Shown here piece by piece: positions 25,387 through 32,863 of a stretch of DNA of 44,466 nt. A program made the position numbers and the translations under genes. The stretch is taken from assembly GCA_964450715.1 (NCBI GenBank), contig CAYVFC010000061.1, positions 1 to 44,466 of the forward strand, read 5' to 3'. Below the pieces are notes generated by a model that did no database searches, was not told where the DNA came from, and saw nothing but the letters and a program-made list of their open reading frames with translations. Source of the DNA: CAYVFC01 sp964450715. GTDB lineage: Bacteria; Myxococcota_A; Polyangia; Polyangiales; JAFGIB01. The stretch's first letter is position 1, and every line of letters begins with the position of its first letter.

Positions 25387-25941
25387 TTACTCTCTGTATG
25401 CCACGCCGCTCGCTTCCGCACTACGCAGGGCGTGCAGCGCGGCGGCGACCTCGTTCTTGACCTCTTCGTCCTCTTCCACGGCCAGCACGGCCCGTAGCAG
25501 GGGGACCGCGTCGGTGATCCGCTCCCGGGCGATCCAGCGCACCGACTGCAGGCGCCGGGCCGCGTCGTGGTGAAAGACATCCCTGAGCTCGGCGCGCAGC
25601 GTCTGCCCATCGGCGTCGGGGTCGTCCCCGGCGGGCGCCTCTCCCGCCACCGCCGCGCCGCTCGCTCCGGTGCGGCTCACGATCCGGTCGATCCGCTGCG
25701 CCAGCGCGCTCCAGGTCTGCGGATCGAGCGGTGGGATATCTGTCGGGTAGCTCTCCGGGCGCGTCCGCTCGTTTGGGGACTCGCCCGCGGCCGAGGCCGG
25801 ATCCGGCTCGGGTGCCAGCCGGACGTCCCAGGTCAGAAGCCGCCCGAGCATCTGCGCCATGCGCACGAACTCGTCGTTGGCCGCATCGGCCAGGCGCATG
25901 GGATTGAAACGCTTCCTCCAGCTCTTGTCCTCTCTATCCAT
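25387..25941 (-). CDS. Small HEAT-like protein
   Basis: It encodes 184 residues. The N-terminus is basic and conserved-looking (EDKSWRKRFNPMRLADAANDEFVRMAQML). The C-terminal ~75 residues form two HEAT-type helical repeats (DAARRLQSVRWIARERI; LAVEEDEEVKNEVAAALHAL). GAGGAAAGGG precedes the ATG. It lies 20 bases after the ferredoxin gene and 11 before the zinc-ribbon gene, clearly within operon 2. Unlike the two larger HEAT proteins it lacks the WWK tail. A protein-binding role is inferred. Confidence 0.7.
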   Translation of the reverse strand: MDREDKSWRKRFNPMRLADAANDEFVRMAQMLGRLLTWDVRLAPEPDPASAAGESPNERTRPESYPTDIPPLDPQTWSALAQRIDRIVSRTGASGAAVAGEAPAGDDPDADGQTLRAELRDVFHHDAARRLQSVRWIARERITDAVPLLRAVLAVEEDEEVKNEVAAALHALRSAEASGVAYRE

Positions 25942-25961
25942 CGCCCTTTCCTCGACCGGCT

Positions 25962-26369
25962 TCAGCGGTCGTCATCCACCCGCACCTCGATACAGTCGTT
26001 GGGGCACCAGCTCCGGCAACTCGCGCAGCCCACGCAGAGCGTCTGGTCCACCACGCAGCGGCCGGTCAGCAGCCCTTTCTCGTATTCGATGGCCTGCTGC
26101 TCGCAGTTGCAGAGGCAGGTCTGGCAGCCCACGCAGTGCTCTCCGTCGATGCAGGCCTTGGGCGCCCGGGGCTTGCCGCCCTGCCGGCAATACCCTTCCG
26201 GGTCCTCCACCGCGTATCTGGGGCAGGTCCACCAGCAGGTGCTGCACTCCTTACAGAGGGTAGGATCGATGACGTGGCGCTTCTTCTTCTCGCCGAAGAT
26301 GGCCTCCCAGGGGCACTGCTTCTTGCAGGCCCCGCATCCCACGCACGCCTCCGATATCCTGTAGGCCAT
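25962..26369 (-). CDS. Polyferredoxin-type protein with four Cys clusters
   Basis: It encodes 135 residues with four ferredoxin-like motifs: CVGCGACKKQCP, CKECSTCWWTCP, CVGCQTCLCNC and CVGCASCRSWCP. The pattern allows four [4Fe-4S] clusters; the second and third use slightly altered spacing. The protein is soluble, about the size of NapF/DmsB-like electron-transfer subunits, and has no Tat signal. It lies between the Gly-rich gene and the small HEAT-like gene of operon 2. Iron-sulfur proteins occur in deltaproteobacterial magnetosome islands, so it may pass electrons toward iron redox control at the magnetosome. The partner is unknown, but a membrane electron carrier (for example 42275-42781) is encoded in operon 1. 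Confidence 0.88.
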   Translation of the reverse strand: MAYRISEACVGCGACKKQCPWEAIFGEKKKRHVIDPTLCKECSTCWWTCPRYAVEDPEGYCRQGGKPRAPKACIDGEHCVGCQTCLCNCEQQAIEYEKGLLTGRCVVDQTLCVGCASCRSWCPNDCIEVRVDDDR

Positions 26370-26401
26370 GGTCTCCAGTTGCGCTCCGGATCAGCGTCCC
26401 G

Positions 26402-26812
26402 TCACCGCGTCTTGCGCTCGTCGCTCAGCCCCTTGGCCATGCCCAGGCCTCCGCCGGCAATGCCGCCGGCCAGCTTGAGCAAGAGCGAGGGGATGACCAC
26501 CGTCTCCACCACCAGACCCACGGCCGTGGACGCCACCACCACGGTGACCAGGCCGATGCCCACCCCGGCCAGGGTCTTGGCCCCGACCAGGAGCGAGGAC
26601 TCGCCCTGGTTGCCGCCCTGCTGCTGCGGGCCGGGCCTCTGCCCGGGGTGGGCCGAGCCGTCCGCGTACCGGCGCTCGTACTCGCCGTCCAGCGCGGAGT
26701 CGCGGTACCTGCGCCCGTTGCCGCCGTCCTCCGGCGACTCTTGCGGGTGCCGGCCGCCGTTGCCGCCGTTGCCACCGTTGCCTTTGTTCTTGTTCAGTCT
26801 CGGAAACTCCAT
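26402..26812 (-). CDS. Gly-rich membrane protein, member of three-protein family
   Basis: It encodes 136 residues. The first ~75 residues are hydrophilic and rich in Gly, Asn and Arg (GNGGNGGNGG). The C-terminal ~60 residues contain two hydrophobic, Gly-rich helices (GAKTLAGVGIGLVTVVVAST; LLLKLAGGIAGGGLGMAKGL). That C-terminus matches the two other Gly-rich proteins in the window (26883-27200 and 34908-35246), but the N-terminal Cys box of those is absent here. Gly/Leu-rich hydrophobic helices next to charged tails recall Mms6/MamD-type crystal-shaping proteins, without clear homology. AGGAAGGG supports the start. Confidence 0.72.
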   Translation of the reverse strand: MEFPRLNKNKGNGGNGGNGGRHPQESPEDGGNGRRYRDSALDGEYERRYADGSAHPGQRPGPQQQGGNQGESSLLVGAKTLAGVGIGLVTVVVASTAVGLVVETVVIPSLLLKLAGGIAGGGLGMAKGLSDERKTR

Positions 26813-26882
26813 GGTCCCTTCCTTTCTTCTATCGAGCTCTCTGCGTGGTTTTCGCCTTGCTCACCGCCTCGGATTCTTCCGG

Positions 26883-27200
26883 TTACTCACCGCTGCCGTC
26901 CCTGTAGTTGACCAGCCCCCGCACCAGCCCCACCCCACCGCCGGCCAACCCGGCTCCGCCGCCCAGCTTCAACAACCCCACGTGCAAGAGCGGTACGTTG
27001 CCCACCAGCGACACTGCCACCACGCCCACGCAGGCCGCGGCCACGCCCATGCCGGCCCAGGCCAGAGCGCTCACGCCGATCTTGACCGGCCGCGGGATCT
27101 CCCGCTTGCGGCCGGCGATACCGGCCTTGCAGCTCTTGACGTGAACCGCGCAAAACTCGGGGCTGTATCCCCGGTACTCGCAATCCCTGCACTCTTTCAT
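26883..27200 (-). CDS. Gly-rich membrane protein with N-terminal Cys/His box
   Basis: It encodes 105 residues. The N-terminus MKECRDCEYRGYSPEFCAVH has two Cys pairs plus His, probably a metal-binding box. Two hydrophobic helices follow (VSALAWAGMGVAAACVGVVA; LLKLGGGAGLAGGGVGLVRG). It is very close to the 34908-35246 protein, which has the same order of elements, so the cluster carries one copy in each magnetosome operon. A magnetosome-membrane role, perhaps in crystal growth or in metal binding, is inferred from position and composition only. Confidence 0.75.
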   Translation of the reverse strand: MKECRDCEYRGYSPEFCAVHVKSCKAGIAGRKREIPRPVKIGVSALAWAGMGVAAACVGVVAVSLVGNVPLLHVGLLKLGGGAGLAGGGVGLVRGLVNYRDGSGE

Positions 27201-27248
27201 CTCTCTATGCTCTCGTCCTGCTCCGTCTCGCTCCGCTACCCTCTCTGC

Positions 27249-28142
27249 TCAACTCTCGCTGGGCTCGAAGGAGACCAGCACCTGAGACACGTCCCCGACG
27301 CTCGCCTGGATGCTGCGCCTGAGGCGCGCTCCGATCGACTCGCACTCGGCCACGGTGCGGCCCTCTGGCACGCGCACGGAAAGATCCACCCAGATCTTGT
27401 CGCCCATCAGCCGCGCCCTGAGCTGGCGGACCTCCTGTATCTGCTTCTCGCGGGTCAGCACCTGCCGTAGCGCCTCCATGGTCTCGGGCGGCGCGCTGCG
27501 GTCCATCAGGCCGGCCAGCGCCTCGCGTATGCTGCTGACGCAGACCTTGGTGATGACCGCGGCCACCACCAGCGCGGCGATGGGGTCCAGGTGGTGTATG
27601 CCCAGCCGGGCGCCGATCACGCCGACGAGCACCGCGCCCGAGGAAAAGCAGTCGGCGCGATTGGCCCAGGCATTGGCCATGATGGTCTGGCTGCGCAACC
27701 GGATACCGGCGCACCGGAGGTAGCGGAAGAGCATCTCGTTGCTGGCGATGGAGATGAGCGCCACCACCAGCGCGGACAGGTGCGGGGGCCTGGGCGCCTC
27801 GAAGAGGATGTGCTTGATGGCCTCCACCGCCAGCACCGCAGCGAGGGCGAGCACGATTACGCTCACTCCGGCCGCTGCCAGGAACTCCACCTTGCCGTGG
27901 CCATAGGGGTGGCTCTCGTCGACCGGCTTGCCGGTGAGCCTGCGGCTGATGATGATGACGAAAGCGGTGACTATGTTGGTACTGGAATGAAGGGCATCGG
28001 CCAGAAGCGCGCTGCTGGAGGCGGTGACGGCCACCAGGACCTTGAGCGCGACCAGCACCACGTTGGCTCCCATGCCGACATAACCGGTACGCTGTCCGCA
28101 GCGTATGCAATCGTGGGCGTTCACCCTGGATTCCGTATCCAT
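27249..28142 (-). CDS. mamM: MamM-like cation diffusion facilitator with altered transport site
   Basis: It encodes 297 residues, a CDF transporter with the N-terminal CIRC motif and the HPYGHGKVEF motif found in MamM. CDF proteins export Fe2+, Zn2+ or Mn2+ across membranes as dimers. MamM and MamB together load iron into magnetosomes. The helix-2 pair normally HxxxD/YxxxD reads H52-xxx-N56, and the helix-5 pair reads A160-xxx-D164, so two of four transport ligands are missing. The cytoplasmic CTD is present (about 205-295). It starts six bases after the mamO-like stop. A regulatory or stabilising subunit for the intact MamB at 41082-42113 is plausible. The choice of MamM over MamB rests on motif similarity and is moderately sure. 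Confidence 0.82.
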   Translation of the reverse strand: MDTESRVNAHDCIRCGQRTGYVGMGANVVLVALKVLVAVTASSSALLADALHSSTNIVTAFVIIISRRLTGKPVDESHPYGHGKVEFLAAAGVSVIVLALAAVLAVEAIKHILFEAPRPPHLSALVVALISIASNEMLFRYLRCAGIRLRSQTIMANAWANRADCFSSGAVLVGVIGARLGIHHLDPIAALVVAAVITKVCVSSIREALAGLMDRSAPPETMEALRQVLTREKQIQEVRQLRARLMGDKIWVDLSVRVPEGRTVAECESIGARLRRSIQASVGDVSQVLVSFEPSES

Positions 28143-28148
28143 TCGAGT

Positions 28149-28994
28149 TCACCACCCCAGCGCGGACTGGATGAAAGCCCGCGCCCGGTTGCTGGGGATG
28201 GCGAAGCCGATCCCGGTAAAGCTCGCGCTGGTGGAATAGATGGCTGCGTTGATGCCGATCACCTGCGCGCGGATGTCGACCAGCGGCCCCCCGCTGTTGC
28301 CCTGGTTGATGGCCGCGTCGGTCTGGATGACGTCGGTGAGCTGCTGCCCCTGCACGTTGACCGTGCGCCGGGTGGTGCTGACGATACCGTGGGTGGCGGT
28401 CTCCGAAAGGCCGAAGGGGCTTCCCACCGCCACCACGATGTCGCCGGTACGCACCGCGCTGGAGTCGCCCAGCAGTGCAAACGGGAAACGGCCCCCGACG
28501 GTCAGCCGGTACAGCGCCAGGTCGCTCGACGGGTCGGAGGCCACCTGTCGCGCGGTATAGGTGGCGCGGTCGGCGCGGAACATGCCCACCGTTACCTCGC
28601 TGGCACCGCCCGCCACCTGGCGGCTGGTCAATATCAAGCCCTCGGGATGCACGACCACGCCCGAGCCCACCGCCGCGCCGTGCAGGGGAAAGGGTTGCAG
28701 GAATTGCATCCCGGCGCCGGGCGGGAGCTGATTCAGATCGCGACGGCCGCCAATGCTGACCACGGACGGCCGTACCGCGGCCACCACCTGGGCCAGCCCC
28801 TGCTGTACCTGGTTCTGGGGCACCGCGCCCTGGTTCCAGGCCGGCCGGGGCGAGGGGACATAAACCTGGCCCGGTTGGTGCATCCGGTGCGCTGACAGCG
28901 CCTGCGAGCGCGACCAGGGAGCAAAGGCCACGACCAGCGCCACGGCCACGCCCGCGGCCGCCGCTATCAACAACGCGCGCGGATTGACGTTCAT
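28149..28994 (-). CDS. mamO: MamO-like trypsin-fold protein with degenerate catalytic triad
   Basis: It encodes 281 residues from the ATG at 28994, which overlaps the previous stop as ATGA; this indicates coupled translation. An N-terminal membrane helix (ALLIAAAAGVAVALVVAF) is followed by a trypsin/HtrA-type domain (about 65-280). Ser234 (QGNSGGPL) and Asp158 are in place, but the catalytic His position in LILTSRQVAGG is Gln126. It should therefore not be a normal protease. Alphaproteobacterial MamO is also a degenerate protease that acts by metal binding, but it carries an additional TauE-like domain that is absent here; a free-standing TauE lies at 8165-9001. No PDZ or heme motif. MamO versus a second MamE-like copy cannot be fully resolved. 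Confidence 0.82.
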   Translation of the reverse strand: MNVNPRALLIAAAAGVAVALVVAFAPWSRSQALSAHRMHQPGQVYVPSPRPAWNQGAVPQNQVQQGLAQVVAAVRPSVVSIGGRRDLNQLPPGAGMQFLQPFPLHGAAVGSGVVVHPEGLILTSRQVAGGASEVTVGMFRADRATYTARQVASDPSSDLALYRLTVGGRFPFALLGDSSAVRTGDIVVAVGSPFGLSETATHGIVSTTRRTVNVQGQQLTDVIQTDAAINQGNSGGPLVDIRAQVIGINAAIYSTSASFTGIGFAIPSNRARAFIQSALGW

Positions 28995-30145
28995 AGCCGT
29001 ATCCCCCGGGCCAGGGCGGCGCTCAGTAGCCACTTCATCAGCGCGATTCCAACCACCAGAAGCGCTACGGCCATGATCCAGCGCATACCGGTGTCATAGA
29101 TGGTAAGCGGCGTGCCCACTCCGCGAATGGGCTCGCCCTCGCTGTTTCTCGGCACCGGGTCGACCGCCGCCGCGGAGGCGGACGCGGATCCGAACGGCAC
29201 CTGAGCGGCTATGGTGACCATACGCGGACCGGCGGGCTTGGCCGAAGGCGGGGGCAGCAGCGTATGGCAGTCCGAGCACTTGCCGGGATACTGCGGATGC
29301 GGGGCCGGGGTGCCGGCCACGATCGGCTCCTTGGCGGGCGGTTTGGCCGCGGTAGCCGTTGCGGCGGCTAGCCCCACACCATTGCCCGGCAATACGGACG
29401 TCAAATAAGCGGCCGCGCGATCGGCGGCGATGGCGAAGCCCACTCCGGCGAAGACCCCGCGCGGGGCGTATATCGCCGTATTGATCCCCACCACCTCGCC
29501 ATCCAGATCGAGCAGCGGCCCGCCGCTGTTGCCCTGGTTGATGGCCGCGTCGGTCTGGATCAGATCCCGGTACTGCCGGCCGTCGATCCAGAGCGAGTCC
29601 AGCTTGCGGCTGACGATGCCCATGGAAACGGTGTGCTCGAGCCCGTAGGGGCTGCCCACCGCGATCACCGCGTCCCCGGTGTGCATGGCGCCCGCCTTGC
29701 CAAAGCTGGCGACCGGAAAGGGGCCGGTTCCCTGCAAGCGCACCACGGCCAGGTCCTGCGCCTTGCTGACGTGAAACAGCTCGGCCGCGTAATCGACGGG
29801 CGGGTTGCGCCAGAGCCGCACGCGGATGGAGGGGGAGTTGCCGATCACGTGCGCGTTGGTCAGCACGTACCCGCGGCTATCCACCACCAGCCCGGAGCCG
29901 ATGCTGCGGTAGGGCGCGATGGCGGCGGCCGGCTCGAGCTGCATGGCGGGCGGAAGCGGCGCGCTGCCCGGGTTGAGCGCGCTGACCCTGACCGCCGCGG
30001 GTCGGGCCCGGGAGACGGCCTCCCGGATACGGTTTTCCAGCCGGGCCAGGGAATCGGGCGCCTGAAAGGCGAGCGCGGGCGCGGCGAGCAGGGCGGAGCC
30101 CAACGCCATCCCCACGAAAAGTCCCGACCCGACGGAGGTAGACAT
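28991..30145 (-). CDS. mamE: MamE N-terminal-type protease with one magnetochrome motif
   Basis: It encodes 384 residues. A signal/anchor helix (1-27) precedes an HtrA/trypsin domain with complete triad His99 (LTNAHV), Asp131 (AQDLAVV) and Ser207 (QGNSGGPL). A single magnetochrome follows (AGTPAPHP...CSDCH, Cys290-His294), then a C-terminal membrane helix (about 354-376). In model organisms MamE also has PDZ domains; here these are on a separate gene (38175-39425), so MamE appears split, as described in deltaproteobacterial clusters (N-ter/C-ter parts). MamE processes other magnetosome proteins and controls crystal maturation. The heme c site suggests redox control of iron. It follows mamA at 19 bases and overlaps the mamO-like gene. 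Confidence 0.88.
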   Translation of the reverse strand: MSTSVGSGLFVGMALGSALLAAPALAFQAPDSLARLENRIREAVSRARPAAVRVSALNPGSAPLPPAMQLEPAAAIAPYRSIGSGLVVDSRGYVLTNAHVIGNSPSIRVRLWRNPPVDYAAELFHVSKAQDLAVVRLQGTGPFPVASFGKAGAMHTGDAVIAVGSPYGLEHTVSMGIVSRKLDSLWIDGRQYRDLIQTDAAINQGNSGGPLLDLDGEVVGINTAIYAPRGVFAGVGFAIAADRAAAYLTSVLPGNGVGLAAATATAAKPPAKEPIVAGTPAPHPQYPGKCSDCHTLLPPPSAKPAGPRMVTIAAQVPFGSASASAAAVDPVPRNSEGEPIRGVGTPLTIYDTGMRWIMAVALLVVGIALMKWLLSAALARGIRL

Positions 30146-30163
30146 GAAGACAATCGCTTTCGG

Positions 30164-30955
30164 TTAGAAGACATCCTCGATGCCCGACTCGTGCTCCATC
30201 ACCGCCTTGAAGTGCGGGATGGCGTCATCGTGCCGGCCCATGCCCTCGTAGACGAATCCCAGGTACTGGTGGTAGCGGGGCTCGTCGCCCTTGATCTCCA
30301 GGGCCTTCTGCAGCTTCTGAACCGCCTGCTCGCCCTGCCCCTGCTTGTCGTACAGCACGCCCAGCCGGTAGAGCCACTCGTGCCGGTCGGGCGCCAGCTC
30401 CACGGCCTTGCCCAGCATCTCCATGGCCTGCTCCATGTCCCCGCCGCGGGCGTGGGCCATGCCCAGACCGTGGGTGGCCTCGGCGTGGTTGGGCTTGAGG
30501 CGGAGCACGTTCTGGTAGCTCTGTATGGCCAGCTCCAGCTCCGAGCGACCGAGGTAGATGCGCCCCATCTGCAGGTGCGCCTCCAGGTGGTCGGGCTTGA
30601 GCCGTATGAGCTCGCGATAGGCGGTCAGCGCCTTGTCGTTCAGCCCCTTCTTGCGGAAACCGCGGGCCAGGTTCTCGTAGATGCGAGCCTGGTCGGTGTT
30701 ACCGAGCGAGAAGAGCTTGTTGTAGAAGTCCAGCACCCGGTTGGCTACGCGACCGATCAGGAGCAGGAACGAGTGCATGAGGAACTCGGTCGAAAGCGCC
30801 GAGGCCGCCGCCGCGCTCCCGCCGGGAGCGGCGCGCGCCGCGGCCTTGGGACCGGCGTTCTTGCCGGCCGCGTTCTTGCCCGCCGGGTTCCCGGCCGGGG
30901 CCTTCTTGGTGCCGCCGTTGGTCTTCTGATCTGGCTGAGTCGAAGGATTGTCCAT
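30164..30955 (-). CDS. mamA: MamA TPR protein
   Basis: It encodes 263 residues. About 1-60 is a Lys/Ala/Gly-rich linker, about 62-85 is a hydrophobic helix (FLMHSFLLLIGRVANRVLDF), and about 95-260 holds five tetratricopeptide repeats (YENLARGFRKKGLNDKALTA; LQMGRIYLGRSELELAIQSY; HGLGMAHARGGDMEQAMEML; LYRLGVLYDKQGQGEQAVQK; HQYLGFVYEGMGRHDDAIPH). MamA coats magnetosomes and recruits partners. The membrane-prone N-terminal segment is not typical for alphaproteobacterial MamA (~217 residues) and may anchor it directly. The ATG follows the mamI stop by one base, so the two are co-translated. Confidence 0.85.
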   Translation of the reverse strand: MDNPSTQPDQKTNGGTKKAPAGNPAGKNAAGKNAGPKAAARAAPGGSAAAASALSTEFLMHSFLLLIGRVANRVLDFYNKLFSLGNTDQARIYENLARGFRKKGLNDKALTAYRELIRLKPDHLEAHLQMGRIYLGRSELELAIQSYQNVLRLKPNHAEATHGLGMAHARGGDMEQAMEMLGKAVELAPDRHEWLYRLGVLYDKQGQGEQAVQKLQKALEIKGDEPRYHQYLGFVYEGMGRHDDAIPHFKAVMEHESGIEDVF

Positions 30956-30956
30956 G

Positions 30957-31184
30957 TTACTCGTCTCCCTCTCGCTCTATCTCCGGGGTCGCGCCGCCTG
31001 GCGCGCCCGCCTGCTCCGGTAACAGCCCCTGGGGAGCCACCCCGGCGAGGATCCCGACCATCCCCACCAGGATGAGCAGCAGGGACGAGCCGCCCTTGAC
31101 CGCGTCCACCACGTAGTACCACTCGTCGAACACGCCCCAGATGCCCAGGGCAATGGCGAATAGACCGATAATAATGTGCATCAT
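30957..31184 (-). CDS. mamI: MamI-like small membrane protein
   Basis: It encodes 75 residues with two membrane helices (IIGLFAIALGIWGVFDEWYY; GGSSLLLILVGMVGILAGVA) and a short acidic tail. Length, two-helix layout and the pattern GLxAxxxGxxGVxxWW..GxxxxLLxxxGxxxxLAG fit MamI, which is needed in model strains for magnetosome vesicle formation and crystal nucleation. It lies between the duplicated MamI gene and mamA. Confidence 0.82.
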   Translation of the reverse strand: MMHIIIGLFAIALGIWGVFDEWYYVVDAVKGGSSLLLILVGMVGILAGVAPQGLLPEQAGAPGGATPEIEREGDE

Positions 31185-31236
31185 GGTCTGTTCCGTCTTC
31201 CTTTCGCGGCTCGTTCCATTTCTCTGTTCACCACAC

Positions 31237-31569
31237 TCACTGCAATTGCTTGACGCCCGCCACTACCTGCACCATGCCGATGATGAGCAGCAGCGGCGGT
31301 ACCACGCCCTTGAAGAAGTCCAGGGTGGCGTAGTACTCGTCGAAAAAGCCGTAGACCCCGACCCCCAGCAGCAGAAGCCCCACCACCACGTGGGCGGTTT
31401 TCAACTTGGCGGCCAGCACCCCGGCCAGCAGCGCGGACAGCCCGGCCAGCACCAGCACCGGCTGGGTACAGCCCTTGATGAACTCCACCACCACGAAGTA
31501 CTCGTCGTACACGCCGTATACCCCGAGGCCGAGTGCCATCGCGCCGCCCAGTACGTGCCATTTTCTCAT
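31237..31569 (-). CDS. Tandem-duplicated MamI-like protein, four helices
   Basis: It encodes 110 residues from the ATG at 31569, chosen because GGAGGA lies eight bases upstream; an ATG 15 bases earlier is possible. Two MamI-type units are arranged in tandem: residues ~4-50 (ALGLGVYGVYDEYFVVVEFI) and ~58-108 (LLLLGVGVYGFFDEYYATLD). Each unit has the GVYG(V/F)(Y/F)DEY core and ends with a Leu/Gly-rich helix and AGV. Together with the single-unit MamI just downstream there are three MamI modules in a row. A pre-fused dimer suggests that MamI works as an oligomer; that is inference. Confidence 0.82.
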   Translation of the reverse strand: MRKWHVLGGAMALGLGVYGVYDEYFVVVEFIKGCTQPVLVLAGLSALLAGVLAAKLKTAHVVVGLLLLGVGVYGFFDEYYATLDFFKGVVPPLLLIIGMVQVVAGVKQLQ

Positions 31570-31600
31570 CCGCGATTCCTCCATTACCGGTGCCCCCGAC

Positions 31601-32860
31601 CTATTGCGGCGCTCCCGCCTTGATCCAGGCCATGATCTGGTGCGCCTCGTTGGCCGAGAGGAAACGGCTCATGGGACCGCCGGGCTGCACCATCATCATC
31701 AACAGCCCGTTGTCAGCGTACCCCTTGATCCGGGAATAGGTGGTGAGATTGCGAAAGGGCCCGGAGTGACACCGGTAGCAGTTCTTCTCTACGATGCCCT
31801 GGACCGTGTTTGAATAAGTTATCTGCGCGTTGGCCGCGGCATTGCCGCCCGTGCCGGTGGCGGGCGCGGTCTGCAGCTGCACCAGACCGGTACCTGGCTG
31901 CGCGCCCAGCGACTGGTGCAGGCCCGGATGCATCTGGTGCACGCCGCCGCCACCCATCTGGTGCATCCCGCCACCCATCTGGTGCATACCCCCGCCCATC
32001 TGGTGCATCCCGCCGCCCATCTGATGCATACCACCGCCCGTCTGCCCGGTGCCCGCGCCCACCTGCCCGGCGCCGGTGTGGTTGTGAAGCGGGCAGGTAC
32101 CGGTGGTGCCGGTCCCGGGCTGAGTGGCGGCCAGCACGATGGGCCTGGCCGTGTTGTTGTTAGGCGTGCGACCCACCATCAGGGCATTGGTCATGCCCGT
32201 ACGGCAGCTCGGGCAGGGTACCTGCGCGCAGGAGAAGCCGGGGTTGCGAGGCGTGGTCTTGCCGCAGGCCGGGCAGACGCAGGTCGGGCTGCCGCCCCCG
32301 TTAGCGGGCCCGGTAGCGGGCGGGGTCATGGCGGCCAGCTGCGGGTTGGTCTGGGCATTGGCCCTGGGTGCAGGCGGGGGTGGGGTTGCCGGCAGGGGCG
32401 GAAGGGGCTTGGGCCCGCCGGGCGTGATGCCCTGCTCGGCCAGGGTCTCCTGCTGGTTCTGGCTGAGGGGACCCGGGGTGACGATGCCCTGCTCGGCCAT
32501 GGTCTCGGCCTGGTTCTGGGTCAACGCCACCGGCGTGGCGCCGTTCTGACCGTTGATAGCCACGGCCGGAACCATCTTGTGCCCGCTGTTGGGGCAGCGG
32601 ATCTCCTCGCAGTCCAGGTTGGCCGGCTTGTGAACGGTCAGCCCGCAGCTCGGGCAGACGCACAGGGCCGGGGCCGGCGCCGGGGGCGGGTTGTTCGCCC
32701 CGGCCTGGGTCTGGCCCTGGGTCGGGTTCTGCAGGATGAAGAAGTAGATCCCCAGCGCCATGGCCGCGCCCACGGCGATGGCGCTGCCGAGCTTGAGGTA
32801 AGCTCCGAGCAGGCCTGGCTTGATGGGGGGGCGCTGGGTGTAGAAGTAATCTTCTTGCAT
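31601..32860 (-). CDS. Membrane-anchored cytochrome c with Cys ribbons and Met/His-rich repeats
   Basis: It encodes 419 residues and is first in operon 2. One N-terminal membrane helix (about 21-43) is followed by two Cys ribbons (CVCPSCG...CPNSGHKM and CVCPACG...CPSCRTGM), a linker with paired segments (LTQNQAETMAEQGI / LSQNQQETLAEQGI), a Gly/Met/His/Gln tract with five MHQMGGG-like repeats (about 275-310), and a C-terminal cytochrome c domain with heme site CYRCH and a likely Met ligand in QPGGPM. The ribbons resemble those in 36880-37665 and 37669-38121. The outer-membrane or magnetosome-lumen side would hold heme and the metal-binding tract. It may bind or oxidise iron at the crystal. Function inferred. 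Confidence 0.82.
   Translation of the reverse strand: MQEDYFYTQRPPIKPGLLGAYLKLGSAIAVGAAMALGIYFFILQNPTQGQTQAGANNPPPAPAPALCVCPSCGLTVHKPANLDCEEIRCPNSGHKMVPAVAINGQNGATPVALTQNQAETMAEQGIVTPGPLSQNQQETLAEQGITPGGPKPLPPLPATPPPPAPRANAQTNPQLAAMTPPATGPANGGGSPTCVCPACGKTTPRNPGFSCAQVPCPSCRTGMTNALMVGRTPNNNTARPIVLAATQPGTGTTGTCPLHNHTGAGQVGAGTGQTGGGMHQMGGGMHQMGGGMHQMGGGMHQMGGGGVHQMHPGLHQSLGAQPGTGLVQLQTAPATGTGGNAAANAQITYSNTVQGIVEKNCYRCHSGPFRNLTTYSRIKGYADNGLLMMMVQPGGPMSRFLSANEAHQIMAWIKAGAPQ
31935..32034 (-). repeat. 21-bp coding repeat (MHQMGGG)
   Basis: Five imperfect copies of a unit reading CATCTGGTGCATCCCGCCGCC on the + strand (third-position changes among copies) encode the Met/His repeats of the cytochrome gene. 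Confidence 0.85.
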
Positions 32861-32863
32861 TTC

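Noticed and set aside
31935..32034. CRISPR-like or satellite repeat between genes
   Set aside because: The repeats are in frame and encode MHQMGGG within the cytochrome gene.
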